Source of the DNA: Tachypleus tridentatus
Lineage: Eukaryota > Arthropoda > Merostomata > Xiphosura > Limulidae
Direction: 5' to 3'
DNA: 64,000 nucleotides
NCBI RefSeq assembly: GCF_004210375.1
Contig: NC_134834.1
Coordinates: 40,018,264-40,082,263, forward strand
The translations under genes and the position numbers were made by a program. Below the pieces are notes generated by a model. The model saw nothing but the letters and a program-made list of their open reading frames with translations, was not told the DNA's origin and searched no databases. Shown here piece after piece: positions 58,001 to 64,000 of this stretch. How positions within the stretch are numbered: the stretch's first letter is position 1; every line of letters begins with the position of its first letter.

Positions 58001-58298
58001 AAAAACTTATTGCATAACATTTAACTTAATTTTTACTGTAGTTTATAAAACCTTACATTTGTATTTTGTAATTTAGTGCAAAGTTAAATAGCTATGTTTA
58101 GTTCCCAGTTTAAGCAACTATTTTCTTTTTCATTCTCAGTCCAAGTTTTTTTGAATATTTATTTCTCATTTTACAGAAATTCCTTCTGATATCTTTGGGA
58201 ATAAGCTCAGGGAACAAGTGGAGGAACGGTTAAAGTTTTATGAGACTGGAGAATTACCTCGTAAAAATATTGATGTAATGAAGAATGCGCTAGAAGAG
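27073..58298 (+). CDS. NOP56: NOP56 (nucleolar protein 56), 8 coding exons seen, 3' end outside window
   Basis: NOP56 is a core protein of box C/D small nucleolar RNPs. With NOP58, fibrillarin and the 15.5K protein it guides 2'-O-methylation of ribosomal RNA in the nucleolus. The joined exons give 428 codons (429 with the candidate ATG exon). They cover the NOP5NT domain (about residues 5-70, with [11 protein letters not shown]), the NOSIC region (about 165-215, with [19 protein letters not shown]) and the Nop domain (about 290-410, with [39 protein letters not shown] and [13 protein letters not shown]). All intron phases match and no stop interrupts the reading. The variable KKE/D-rich tail, about 150 residues in known animals, is missing because intron 9 runs past the window. 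Introns range from 1.1 kb (intron 2) to 15.4 kb (intron 3) and are filled with transposons. Confidence 0.95.
28412..28579 (+). CDS. NOP56: NOP56 exon 3
   Basis: Acceptor tttatttttag before 28412 and donor GAGAG|gtaagc at 28580. 168 nt encode [11 protein letters not shown], a Lys-rich loop, then [20 protein letters not shown] and PEILRG, the rest of the N-terminal domain. Confidence 0.95.
29046..30010 (+). mobile_element. TTAA-flanked AT-rich repeat, internal part
   Basis: Opposite in orientation to the copies at 25.05 and 30.8 kb. Matching landmarks include GAGTGGAATTCTATGATATTG, ATTACTAGTCCACTAAAACA, AGCCAGGCACAGCTGGA and AGCTATTTAGACTAAGC, the last shared with 61.9 kb. The terminal motifs are missing. 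Confidence 0.65.
30793..32165 (-). mobile_element. TTAA-flanked AT-rich repeat, 1.37 kb
   Basis: It begins with a decayed terminus TTACCCCTTTCAAGAAGTGC and extends through all internal landmarks to CATTCAATAGAGCATGTGAC. It then breaks off before the second terminus. No coding frame runs through it. Confidence 0.7.
32810..33977 (-). mobile_element. TTAA-flanked AT-rich repeat, 1.17 kb
   Basis: Same orientation as its neighbour at 30793-32165, making a near-tandem pair. It ends with the second family terminus, ATGACCTTTGACCTGGGAAT followed by GAG and TTAA at 33974-33977. Its start is not sharply defined. Confidence 0.65.
34140..34402 (+). pseudogene. Jockey-like LINE reverse transcriptase, left part (split by hAT)
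   Basis: The frames read [41 protein letters not shown] and SFLQEL, matching the fingers/palm start of Jockey-superfamily reverse transcriptases (region with STMDHL...EKAYDT up to the conserved GVPQGSVLS). The reading stops at codons GAA CTT where the hAT element begins, and resumes at 38271. Stops and frameshifts show that it is dead. In NOP56 intron 3, same strand as the gene. Confidence 0.8.
35243..37584 (-). pseudogene. hAT transposase (ZNF862/KIAA1586 type), three-exon dead gene
   Basis: Exon 1 (37584-about 37328) starts with ATG and encodes a Ser/Lys-rich leader and a zinc-finger-like module (MFCTLC ... HHKTK). Exon 2 (about 37147-36973, between tttcag and ATACAG|gtaagt) encodes [14 protein letters not shown]. 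Exon 3 (from about 36656) encodes the catalytic body: [11 protein letters not shown] (candidate first catalytic Asp), [22 protein letters not shown] and [18 protein letters not shown]. It ends with the hAT dimerisation signature [19 protein letters not shown]. Several stops in exon 3 before 36116, and a frameshift at about 35487, inactivate it. Intron 2 contains a duplicated block of about 110 bp (36700-36800, 36835-36950). Role: cut-and-paste transposition; now non-functional. Confidence 0.8.
37605..37930. repeat. Fold-back family repeat inside the hAT element
   Basis: Starts GATGTCGAGAAAACCCATTT, then GGGTTGAGAAAATATTTTAC, GAACAATGTTTCGACTTTC and GTCATCGTCAGGTTCACAAA. The best-preserved hammerhead-like core of the window is on the minus strand at 37682-37718. 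The corresponding place in the short hAT copy (about 415-570) has different sequence, so this is an insertion or replacement specific to this copy. Confidence 0.7.
38272..39245 (+). pseudogene. Jockey-like LINE reverse transcriptase, right part
   Basis: It continues the reading broken at 34402: a decayed GVSQ...S region, then [11 protein letters not shown] (the catalytic YVDD motif changed to YVDN at about 38349-38390). After that come [53 protein letters not shown] and SWSILDYGS (thumb region). Then [22 protein letters not shown] and [11 protein letters not shown] lead towards an RNase H-like part. Stops and frame changes are frequent. The family pattern is recalled from Jockey-type mobile elements. 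Confidence 0.8.
39600..39891 (+). pseudogene. Possible pogo/Tigger transposase C-terminal remnant
   Basis: A short frame with an acidic Asn/Ser-rich stretch followed by [20 protein letters not shown] and a stop at 39889-39891. This resembles the C-terminal end of Tigger/Jerky-type transposases. No DDE core, centromere-binding domain or terminal repeats were found nearby. The assignment is weak; it might instead be the tail of an unrelated protein. The stretch 39246-39600 has no feature. Confidence 0.3.
40452..42121 (+). mobile_element. Inverted-repeat DNA element with unclassified transposase-like gene (copy 2, internally deleted)
   Basis: Inverted repeats of about 145 bp lie at 40452-40610 and 41965-42121. 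Shared blocks, reading inward, are TTGTTCCT, CAATTGCTTATGT / TAATTGCTTATGT, TTCAAACTTTGCTTTTGTGAC and GGTAATGAAATTT / GATAATGAAATTT. The outer ends read ACACTATGTAACAAAATTTT and ATACCATGCAACACAAATTT. The enclosed gene belongs to the same family as copy 1 at 21.6-23.6 kb, but its middle is deleted. The element sits in NOP56 intron 3. Confidence 0.72.
40758..41858 (+). pseudogene. Unclassified multi-cysteine protein family, dead copy 2
   Basis: Exon 1 starts with ATG at 40758 and encodes [20 protein letters not shown]. After a frameshift it continues [17 protein letters not shown] and [12 protein letters not shown], with paired cysteines CYVC and CEHC typical of metal-binding modules, and ends at a gtaag donor near 40962. 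From about 41024 the reading resumes far downstream in the family ([67 protein letters not shown]). The whole central part including the FID...KAVLLHN motif is lost. A further frameshift after 41588 leads to [12 protein letters not shown], where the usual GERFHQD glutamate is gone, and the end KTTHF at 41858. The copy is inactive. Confidence 0.72.
42122..43137. other. NOP56 intron 3, unique AT-rich DNA
   Basis: No exon or recognisable repeat. Confidence 0.5.
43138..43700 (+). mobile_element. TTAA-flanked AT-rich repeat, one end
   Basis: TTAA at 43138-43141 is followed by the intact terminus CCCTTTTGGTATGTGTCACA. Then come GGTCAAAGGCCATATCATC, GTCACATGGTATGTGTAATG and the other landmarks in the same order as 61084 onward. 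It is truncated near 43700, about 250 bp before NOP56 exon 4. Confidence 0.75.
43953..44151 (+). CDS. NOP56: NOP56 exon 4
   Basis: Acceptor ctttttatgtag and donor TCAG|gtgaga at 44152. 199 nt encode [30 protein letters not shown] and [20 protein letters not shown], the start of the NOSIC/coiled-coil region. It completes the split codon left by exon 3 across the 15.4-kb intron 3. Confidence 0.95.
44506..44584 (+). repeat. 39-bp direct duplication
   Basis: Two essentially identical 39-bp units in tandem, each containing TTCATAAAACAGTAGGAATT and CTGTTAGGC followed by a T-run. The lack of divergence suggests a recent replication slip. Confidence 0.9.
44716..45979 (-). pseudogene. Possible piggyBac-like remnant
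   Basis: At 44716-44719 TTAA is followed by CCTCCTTGGCAGTTACCCCA and a hairpin CCCCAAGATAGTCTTGGG, an arrangement seen at ends of some piggyBac-like elements. Open frames on the minus strand run from about 45979 down into this end, and the last one (44901-44716) terminates within it. I cannot identify DDD residues or a C-terminal Cys motif, and no second TTAA terminus was found. The assignment rests on the end structure only. Confidence 0.25.
46097..46284 (+). CDS. NOP56: NOP56 exon 5
   Basis: Acceptor cattaaatacag and donor ATGG|gtaggt at 46285. 188 nt encode [36 protein letters not shown] and ILDAARSSM, the coiled-coil arm of the Nop fold. Confidence 0.95.
46826..47372. repeat. Inverted pair of tRNA-derived SINE-like repeats
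   Basis: Two arms of about 250 bp (46826-47072 and 47121-47372) are reverse complements with moderate divergence, separated by about 48 bp. The right arm contains a tRNA-like promoter (TTGTGGTCTAGTGGTTAATT as box A region, ATCCATGGGTTTCATA as box B region). The left arm contains its complement. The transcript would fold into a long hairpin in NOP56 intron 5. Confidence 0.75.
47452..47478. repeat. (TA)n microsatellite
   Basis: About thirteen TA units. The intron DNA from here to 48477 contains a small hairpin (CCCACATCTGT at about 47606 with its complement at about 47638) but no gene. Confidence 0.85.
48478..48720 (+). mobile_element. Possible Helitron 5' end
   Basis: TCTAATATATAAAGCTAAG followed by TTTGTGCCTGTCTGTATAC resembles the TC-starting, TCTGTCTG-containing 5' ends of animal Helitrons. 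No CTRR 3' end with hairpin and no Rep/helicase sequence were found. Confidence 0.25.
49408..49559 (+). CDS. NOP56: NOP56 exon 6
   Basis: Acceptor tgtgtttatag and donor GAGAGT|gtaagt at 49560. 152 nt encode [34 protein letters not shown] and [11 protein letters not shown]. It ends in phase 0. Confidence 0.95.
50051..50290 (+). mobile_element. tRNA-derived SINE, CpG-decayed copy
   Basis: Head GGGCTGGCTGTGGCTTAGTG with box A character. The tail CCCTCTAGTCTATCAGTTTA and GTGTAGCTTTGCACAAA matches the SINE A type tail, but with CpG positions changed to TpG/CpA. It lies in NOP56 intron 6. Confidence 0.7.
50303..50332. repeat. (GT)n microsatellite
   Basis: Fifteen GT units directly after the SINE tail, probably grown from the repeat's tail region. 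Confidence 0.9.
51024..51077 (+). mobile_element. SINE 3' tail fragment
   Basis: GCGTAGATAGCACTTGTGTAG, then CTTTCCGTGAGATTCCAAAA, matches only the last part of SINE A. Confidence 0.6.
51906..52120 (+). mobile_element. Very degraded SINE A-like copy
   Basis: Landmarks in the right order: CATGGTCAGGGTGCATGGGC (head), TTTCAGCTGCAGGTGTGTT, GTGGTGGGTGCTTCTGTCTG (for the usual GGTGGGTGGTGATGACTAGC) and CAAAATTAGAGATGGA (for TAAATTAGGGACGG). All CpG sites are gone. Confidence 0.4.
52437..52537 (+). CDS. NOP56: NOP56 exon 7
   Basis: Acceptor tttatcaatag and donor TTTAG|gtaaga at 52538. 101 nt encode [20 protein letters not shown] and [13 protein letters not shown], the most conserved part of the RNP-binding Nop domain. 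The exon is too short to be found by open-frame length. Confidence 0.95.
53740..54230 (+). mobile_element. TTAA-flanked AT-rich repeat, internal fragment
   Basis: Shares AACAGATAAAATATAGCTTT, TTAGGAGGTTTTAGAGAC and ACTTGGACTAGTAA with the copies at 8.4 and 62.1 kb. No terminus is present. Confidence 0.6.
54286..54650 (+). repeat. 138-bp tandem repeat, about 2.6 units
   Basis: The unit start ACATTAACAGATAATATTTT recurs at 54301, 54439 and 54577, a period of exactly 138 bp with very few differences. The third unit breaks off after GTAGTGATTGCA. It lies just upstream of NOP56 exon 8. A single dispersed piece of the same unit is at 56778-56836. Confidence 0.92.
54757..54905 (+). CDS. NOP56: NOP56 exon 8
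   Basis: Acceptor ctttaatttcag and donor CAGTG|gtgaga at 54906. 149 nt encode [35 protein letters not shown] and [14 protein letters not shown]. Confidence 0.95.
55029..55083. repeat. (TA)(CA)n compound microsatellite
   Basis: GTGTGTATATATACACAC grading into about fourteen CA units and ATGCATGC repeats. Confidence 0.9.
55376..55440 (-). repeat. Fold-back family core fragment
   Basis: On the minus strand TTGAAGATG, an AAAG...CTTT stem, CGAAA and TGTTGTCC follow in the order seen in the other hammerhead-like repeats. The arms are not preserved. Confidence 0.45.
55700..56231 (-). mobile_element. TTAA-flanked AT-rich repeat, one end
   Basis: Landmarks AAAATGGTTGAGAAAAC, GTTATTCACATGTCG and GTTTTTATTTTATATTC, and the terminus GACCTGTGACCTGTTGCATA before TTAA at 56228-56231. 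In NOP56 intron 8. Confidence 0.7.
56778..56836 (+). repeat. Dispersed piece of the 138-bp tandem unit
   Basis: ATTTCTGTTATAACATTATT and CCATGATTACTGTTTAGTAA match the units at 54.3-54.6 kb almost perfectly. Confidence 0.85.
56837..58176. other. NOP56 intron 8, remaining part
   Basis: No exon, repeat family or box C/D snoRNA could be recognised. Confidence 0.45.
58177..58298 (+). CDS. NOP56: NOP56 exon 9
   Basis: Acceptor ctcattttacag and donor GAAGAG|gtatgt at 58299. 122 nt encode [35 protein letters not shown] and KNALEE, the end of the globular part. The last donor shows that at least one more exon lies beyond 64000. Confidence 0.95.
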
Positions 58299-60725
58299 GT
58301 ATGTATGATCTTTTGCATTTCGAAGGTTTAAAAACTTTGAAACATTTAGTTAGTTTATATGAAAGGTAATATGTTCTTAGTGTTTAAAACAAATTGTAAA
58401 TATTACCATATATTGAGTGATTTGTTAAAACCCAAATAGAAAACAAAACTATCATATGGTGAAATAATTCCACTGTTTAGTTACTTGTAATGAATCATGT
58501 GACCATGTTTAGATAAACCAAAAAGCCAAAATAAAGTAGCTGTTTTTTTCCTTTATCAATAATTTTTAAAATAAATTAAAATTCATCATGATAATAAATA
58601 CAAAATTGTTGTAGAAAATGGAAAAAGAGGTAAAGATTGTTTTTGTTTGATTATTTATATTAATCTGCCAGGAATAATTGCTTCTATTAAAGGAATACAA
58701 CTTCTTCTACAAGCGTACTGTTTATATGATTTATGCTCACTAATGCTTTTTATAGTTAGAAGTTAGAAATTAAAATTGAAATAGACAATTTTGTTTTTTA
58801 ATTGAAGGAAAAAAGGAAACATATCATTATATCATGGATTTTTGTAACCCCCCCTTTTTTTCAAATGTGAAAGACCAAATTAAATTTACTAGTTTTTTCA
58901 GAATTGAAAATTTGCTTCATTGTGGTCTACATTGTTTAGTTTATGGGCTTTTCATTTTATTGTTAAATTATGTCTGAAACTTAATTTTATATGAGAGGGA
59001 GGACATTTAAAAGTGAAGCTGTTACAGATTTCATAACTTACTCGTGTAAATTTGACTACCATATTGAAATAGGTTTAGTATGTGTAATGGTACTTTAAAT
59101 TTAGGTTGTTTCAACTTACTGGTAAATCATTAAATAGGAGAGAGACATTGTTTTATTAAAAAAATACAATCTAAAAACTAGTTTATTTTCTCTTAGTGTT
59201 CTAATTTCAGCTTACACTGTTATAACTTATAGATAGGTTATAAATCAGGCTAAGTACGTTTTATTATAAATGTTACATGTAATGTTAGTTCTAATAAATT
59301 ATTTAAGTTCTTTATAATTAAGGATAAACTATTGGTGTGAAACAAAATAGTGATCAAAACAATGTAATTGGTTCTTAAACATTAGGCTTAAGAGTAACAG
59401 TGTTATCAATAGGCTACTGGTATTTGGTATTAAGTATTTTCAGGTTATAAGTAAACATACAATGGTTAAGACTAGTGTAGAAGTTAAGTGTAATCAGTGC
59501 AGTGAGTGGATTTTATTTGAGAACTTGGGGCTGGCATGTACTATTAAGGATGCTAGTTGTGCAATTTGTGTGTAGAGTTTGTATATTGGAAGCCAATGGA
59601 CAAAGAGAAAGCATCATTATGACATTCAAGAAGTTATAAATAGTACATAGTTGGTGCATAAGGATGTGCAGATAGGTTGGTTGGACTTGTGGGATCAGTT
59701 GAGTGGAAAAATGTTGTTTTTTCTTGGAACGGATGATTTGCTCTTAAATACTGTATTGGCTGGCTTGTTTGCTAAGGTTATTAACTCAGCTCTAAGGTAA
59801 GTTTTAAAGTAGGGCTGGACAGTGGTGAAGGCCAGGAAGAAATAAATGCAAAAATAATAAGAGGCAGATAAAAATGAACATAGAAAATGAGTATAGAAGT
59901 AGTTATAAGGATAGGCTTAATTGTTGCACTTGTAGTGTTAAAAGTAAAAGAAATAAAATAGATGACTTTAGAGCATTAGTAGGAATGGAGGAGTCAGGTA
60001 ATGGAAATGACTGAAATATGATTAAATGTAAGTGTTTTTGATGACAGAAGCTTCTTTTAAAGAGAAGCTTACAGGTTATTTAATAGGGATATAATATTAA
60101 AGAGGGGGTGGCTTTATGTGTAAAATGTGAGTTACATTATATTAAAGTAGGGAATATTAAAGATAATAGCAAGGAGATTGAACCATTTGAGTTTATATTA
60201 GAGGATATAAAGGGAAAAGGCTTTTAGTGAGAAGTTGTTACAGACTGTCAATTGATATTGATGAAGTTAGTGAGAAACTTTACAGTGAAATTAAGATTTC
60301 AGCTTTTAATGAAGCTATAATTGTGGGTGATTTTAAGTTCAAACATACACATAGGGAAATGCTAGAGTCAAATTATGAGGGAGAGATTTTTTGAAACTGT
60401 TTAGTATGGCTTTCTTCACCAATTAGTCAAGGTACCTACTAGAACAATGCTATTTTAGATTTATTGTTAATTTCAAATATAGGAATGATAGAGGGTAGAA
60501 ATTGGGGAACAATTGGGTACAGTTAATTATTAGTCTATTAGGTTCAATTTTTTTTTTGCATATGGAGATAAGGAATAATAATCTTTTGATTACAAATTTC
60601 AAAAAAGCAAAGTTTGAAGGAATGCAACAAGAATTAGTTGTAAATTGGGCAGCTGAGTTACTTGGAGACATTGATTAGGTGTAGAAAATATTTAACTATT
60701 TAAGATAAACATATTCCTTATAGAA

Positions 60726-60872
60726 CAGTGGTTCTCAACCAGGGGTGCGAGATAACATTTGTTTTGGCCACCTTCACCTTTATTCTCAAATAAATAATTA
60801 CTGTAAGGGGTGCGAGAACATATTTAAAAACTTTTTAGGGGTGCGGGGCATAAAAAAGGTTGGGAACCACTG
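60726..60872. mobile_element. Intact 147-bp hAT MITE
   Basis: The terminal inverted repeats CAGTGGTTCTCAACC and GGTTGGGAACCACTG are nearly perfect. The flanks show the identical 9-mer CTTATAGAA at 60717-60725 and 60873-60881 (an 8-bp hAT duplication plus one chance base). The interior contains GGGGTGCGAGA twice. It interrupts the LINE between its endonuclease and reverse transcriptase parts. Confidence 0.95.
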
Positions 60873-61083
60873 CTTATAGAAAGAAAAGAGTAGCTGCAAA
60901 TAAAATCCAGGTTGGCTCACAAAGAGTTTAAGAGAAAATTAAAGTAAAGCATTTAAGAAATTTAATTTGCTGGTATGGCAGGAGATTTAAAAGATTATAG
61001 AATATTATAGAAATTAGGATATCAAAGAGGATGTATGAGAAATGGTTGCCTGAAAATGTAAAAATTTACCAGTAAGGGTATCT

Positions 61084-62403
61084 TTTACTCTTTTGTGACA
61101 TTTCACTGATCAAAGGCCATGTCTTTGCATTTGTTGACTTGCACTGAAAATTTTATTGAACTACTATTTTATGAATTATGTTAATAAGTTGGTATCAAAT
61201 TGTATTTTATAATTCAAACTTTGATATTAGTCATAACTTAATTTCTTAAATTAAAAGTAAATATTAAAAGAAGAAATATTGATTTGTGTGTCACATGGTA
61301 TGTTGAATGCAGCACTGTTTCAAATTAGATGTTTATAATGTCAAAATACTAAGTCTGTAGTTTTGTACAAACTAAGAATTCAAATTGCCAATATTGACAA
61401 CTAAATTATGAAATTAGAACATTGTCTATGAATTATGTACTGAATTAAACACAGTGGACCTATTAACCTCTTTTAATTTTTGGAAATAGTCCTTTATATA
61501 CACTTACTTGAGTATATAGCATGTGAATAAGCACTCAACAGCTTAGAATGTCTCCCTAGTGATTTTCTTGGCTATTTTATACATTGAAAGACTACTATGT
61601 TCTTTCGAACCAAGATTTCAAGGAGGATGTTCGTGTTTTGTAAGAAAAGTTTAATTACTTATTTTTAAATAGTAATAATCTATATATATATAATGTATAA
61701 TAATTGAAATGGGACTGTATATTACAAAATACTAGTCAACTAAAACAGTCAAGACAAGGTCACTTTGTAAAGGCTAAAAATCAGTTTTGTATTATTCAAT
61801 ATGGTAGCATGAGTATATGTGCACTGAACCAGTGCAAGTTATATAATGTTAGCCAGGCACAACTGGAGAGTCAATATAATACAAAATTCATAAATATATA
61901 ATCTTATGAGACTTAAGCTATTTAGACTAAAGGTTTATTTTCGTGCGATAATTTGTAGTCATTCTAAAACAACAAAAAATAGCATAATTTATATTTATGT
62001 CCTAATGTTGGTTATGAGATTGGTCAAATTGATAGACTTCACAGAGTTAGAGAAGAGAGAATAATGAACAAAATGTGGTCTTGCTGAAAACAAAAGTTTG
62101 AAATATATTTAGAAAATTTTGGAGATTACACAAATAATATTTGATGTTTTTGGGAAAAAGAATGGTTTTTAATCATAACATAAAACTTGCCTTGTGCTTG
62201 GACTAGTAATGAAACTGTCTTGATATTTTCACAAAAATATCTTTAGTAAAATACTTTATTAAAAAAGTTGTGTATAAAAAAATTGGAATCTTCACTAAAA
62301 GTCAACCAAATTTTTTGTATAAAAAGGTATAGTGTAAATACTGTGTGCAAATGTGTAAACGAACTTGTCTATATTATACTGAACCCATTACAAAAGGGGT
62401 TAA
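61084..62403 (+). mobile_element. TTAA-flanked AT-rich repeat, most complete copy (1.3 kb)
   Basis: Starts with decayed TTTA-CTCTTTTGTGACATTTCAC at 61084 and GATCAAAGGCCATG. It ends with CCCATTACAAAAGGGG and TTAA at 62400-62403, the complement of the other family terminus. It sits inside the CR1-like LINE, splitting its reading after WLPENVK. It has no open frame of its own. Confidence 0.78.
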
Positions 62404-64000
62404 ACAAGTTAGCATCCATGTTTTTTGCAACTTTTATCAAAGTTCAAAAAAAATTCCAACTCAATTAAATAATTCTTAAAACTGGCTCCTAAAATAATAT
62501 ACCGTAAATCAAGTTATTTAGGAGAGAAACATAAATCGGAAAATTTTGAAAGCAAGAAGTACAATAAAAAGTGACAGATTATTCATTAAGTCTTGTAAAG
62601 AGAAGTATTTTTAATGTGGAAGTTTATATGTAACAAACAACATTCACTTGTCAGTTTGAATAAATGTTATATGTATATGTTCATTAAATTAAAGGCTAGT
62701 TTTTGATGATTATAAGATGGCTGGGTTATTAAGATTTGATTTTCTTTGGTTTTTACTGATGAAGATTTAAGAAGTATTCCACATCTTGAACAGTTGATAA
62801 ACAGAAATGAGATCAAACAAGATTACTGCATTAATTCTTAGCTGGTTAAGAAAAGTTTGGAAGTTTACAAAATGTTGAGGCTTTTGGATCAGAAAATATT
62901 TCCCCAAGGGTTTTGAAGGAAGTTAAGGATTAGATATGTGAGCCATTTGCTATAGTTTTTATGAGACCTTGAATGGTTGGAAGGTACCAGATGATTGGAC
63001 ATTAGCTAATGTAACTCCTCATTTCAAGGGATGTGATAAAAATTGCCCCATTAGTCTTGCATCAATTATAGGAAAAGTTTTGGAAAGTTTGTTAAAAAAT
63101 ACTTGCAAAGTCATTTAACAAAGTTTATAATTTTATTGGATAGTCTACATGGTTTCACTACAGGAAAATCTTGCCTTATAAATCTTTGGATATTCTTTGA
63201 AAAGAATGAAAAGCTTATGTGGATTGAGGGTAAAGGTGTTGATTTGGTGTATCTGGATTTTCAGAAAACATTTGACAAGGTGCCAAATAAAAGCCTTGTA
63301 AAAATAATGATCTCTGTAGGTGTTGGGGAATAAATTAGAAAAGTGGGTAGATAGAAAGAAGCAGAGGGTTGTTACAAATAAAGTTCAATCAAACTGGCTT
63401 AATGTCACAAGTGGGATATCGTAGGGCTCAGTCTTAGGACCTTTTGGTCTTTACGATTTATGTTAGTAACACAGATGAAGGAATAGTCAATCAGTTATTT
63501 AAATTTGCAGATGATAAGATTTTGGTTGTTGCTAGCTGTGAGGAGAATGTTACTGATTTAGATCATTTATTGAGTTGTGCAAATAAAAGGCAGACGAGAT
63601 TTATCTATAACAAATACAAGATGATACATGTGGGTTATCATAATTTGGATGGGGATAACCTTAATAATGTCATGACAGAAAGATATCTTGGTGTAATAAT
63701 TGATTGGTCTCTAAAGCCATCCAAGCAGTATGCTGTTGCTCGTAGCAAGGTTAATAAATTTTAGGTTGCATCTACAGAAATATTAAATACATGTCTGAAG
63801 AGGTTATAATTTTATTGTGTGGGCCACTGGTTAGGCAGCATTTGGAATATTGTTTTCAGTCTTGGGCTCCTTACCATAAGAAAGACATTGAATTGTTTGA
63901 AAAGACTTAGAGAAATCTTGAAATATGTTGAAATCTCTGAAATTGTTTTCTCATGAAAAAAGAAGTTGGGGGTGTTTCTGGTTTGGGTGTTTAAGATTGT

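Larger units (their letters stand above)
59455..64000 (+). pseudogene. CR1-like LINE, dead copy, continues past the window
   Basis: In order: a cysteine-containing ORF1-like start (VKCNQCSEWILFENLGL, from about 59464); endonuclease remnants with EAIIVGDFKF (GDFN motif, about 60310-60345) and ILDLLLISN; a linker KKRVAANKIQVG ... MYEKWLPENVK (to about 61070); then after an inserted element FTDEDLRSIPHLEQLINRNE (62755 onward). The reverse transcriptase follows with ISPRVLKE, HGFTTGKSCLINLWIFFEKN, VDLVYLDFQKTFDKVPNKSL, QGSVLGP-like (about 63430) and LFKFADD (YADD box, about 63500). The end is RYLGVIIDWSLKPSKQY. Many stops and frameshifts. It lies in NOP56 intron 9 on the gene's strand. The CR1/L3-like placement is from recalled family patterns. 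Confidence 0.82.

Noticed and set aside
58613..58634. Micro-exon KMEKE between ttgtag and gtaaag after NOP56 exon 9
   Set aside because: The fit to the lysine-rich tail is appealing, but a 15-nt exon in AT-rich DNA is easily met by chance and nothing else supports it.

Overview
The window is nuclear DNA of an invertebrate animal: about 70 % A+T, a single conserved gene cut into short exons by kilobase-scale introns, and a dense crowd of interspersed repeats. The repeats (a tRNA-derived SINE ending in a long conserved tail, fold-back repeats, non-LTR elements of the Jockey and CR1 types, a ZNF862/KIAA1586-type hAT) resemble what I associate with chelicerates, horseshoe crabs in particular. That assignment is an impression from memory, not proven by the sequence. 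There are no operons, Shine-Dalgarno sites or CRISPR arrays.

The only host gene I can defend is NOP56, the core protein of box C/D snoRNPs, on the + strand. Eight coding exons (27073-27277, 28412-28579, 43953-44151, 46097-46284, 49408-49559, 52437-52537, 54757-54905, 58177-58298) have good splice sites, matching phases and a continuous NOP56 reading. A candidate first exon at about 18.2 kb ends exactly on ATG followed by gtaag, and would make 429 codons in frame. The lysine-rich C-terminal tail lies beyond the window.

Region by region: 1-18 kb is intergenic and comparatively rich in CpG. It holds a deleted hAT copy, an old LTR-retrotransposon gag remnant and seven copies of the tRNA-derived SINE A. 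At about 18.0-18.5 kb there is a CpG-rich patch and the probable NOP56 promoter, after which the DNA becomes CpG-poor. Intron 1 holds a 2-kb inverted-repeat element with a broken but well-preserved gene (21.6-23.6 kb). Intron 3 (15 kb) holds three copies of a TTAA-flanked AT-rich repeat, a Jockey-like LINE split by a 3.9-kb hAT transposon, a second copy of the inverted-repeat element (40.45-42.12 kb) and a further TTAA repeat. Introns 4-8 hold inverted SINE pairs, a 138-bp tandem repeat and more TTAA repeats. Intron 9 (58.3 kb to the end) contains a CR1-like LINE carrying an intact 147-bp hAT MITE and a 1.3-kb TTAA element.

The most interesting items are: (1) two copies of a multi-cysteine protein family, each enclosed by inverted repeats with the same terminal motif, which suggests a DNA transposon with an unrecognised transposase and a candidate D-D-E triad; (2) a TTAA-flanked non-coding repeat family with about ten copies here; (3) a hammerhead-ribozyme-like core shared by five fold-back repeat loci; (4) a LINE/hAT nesting that can be read through at the codon level; (5) a CpG boundary coinciding with the predicted NOP56 start.
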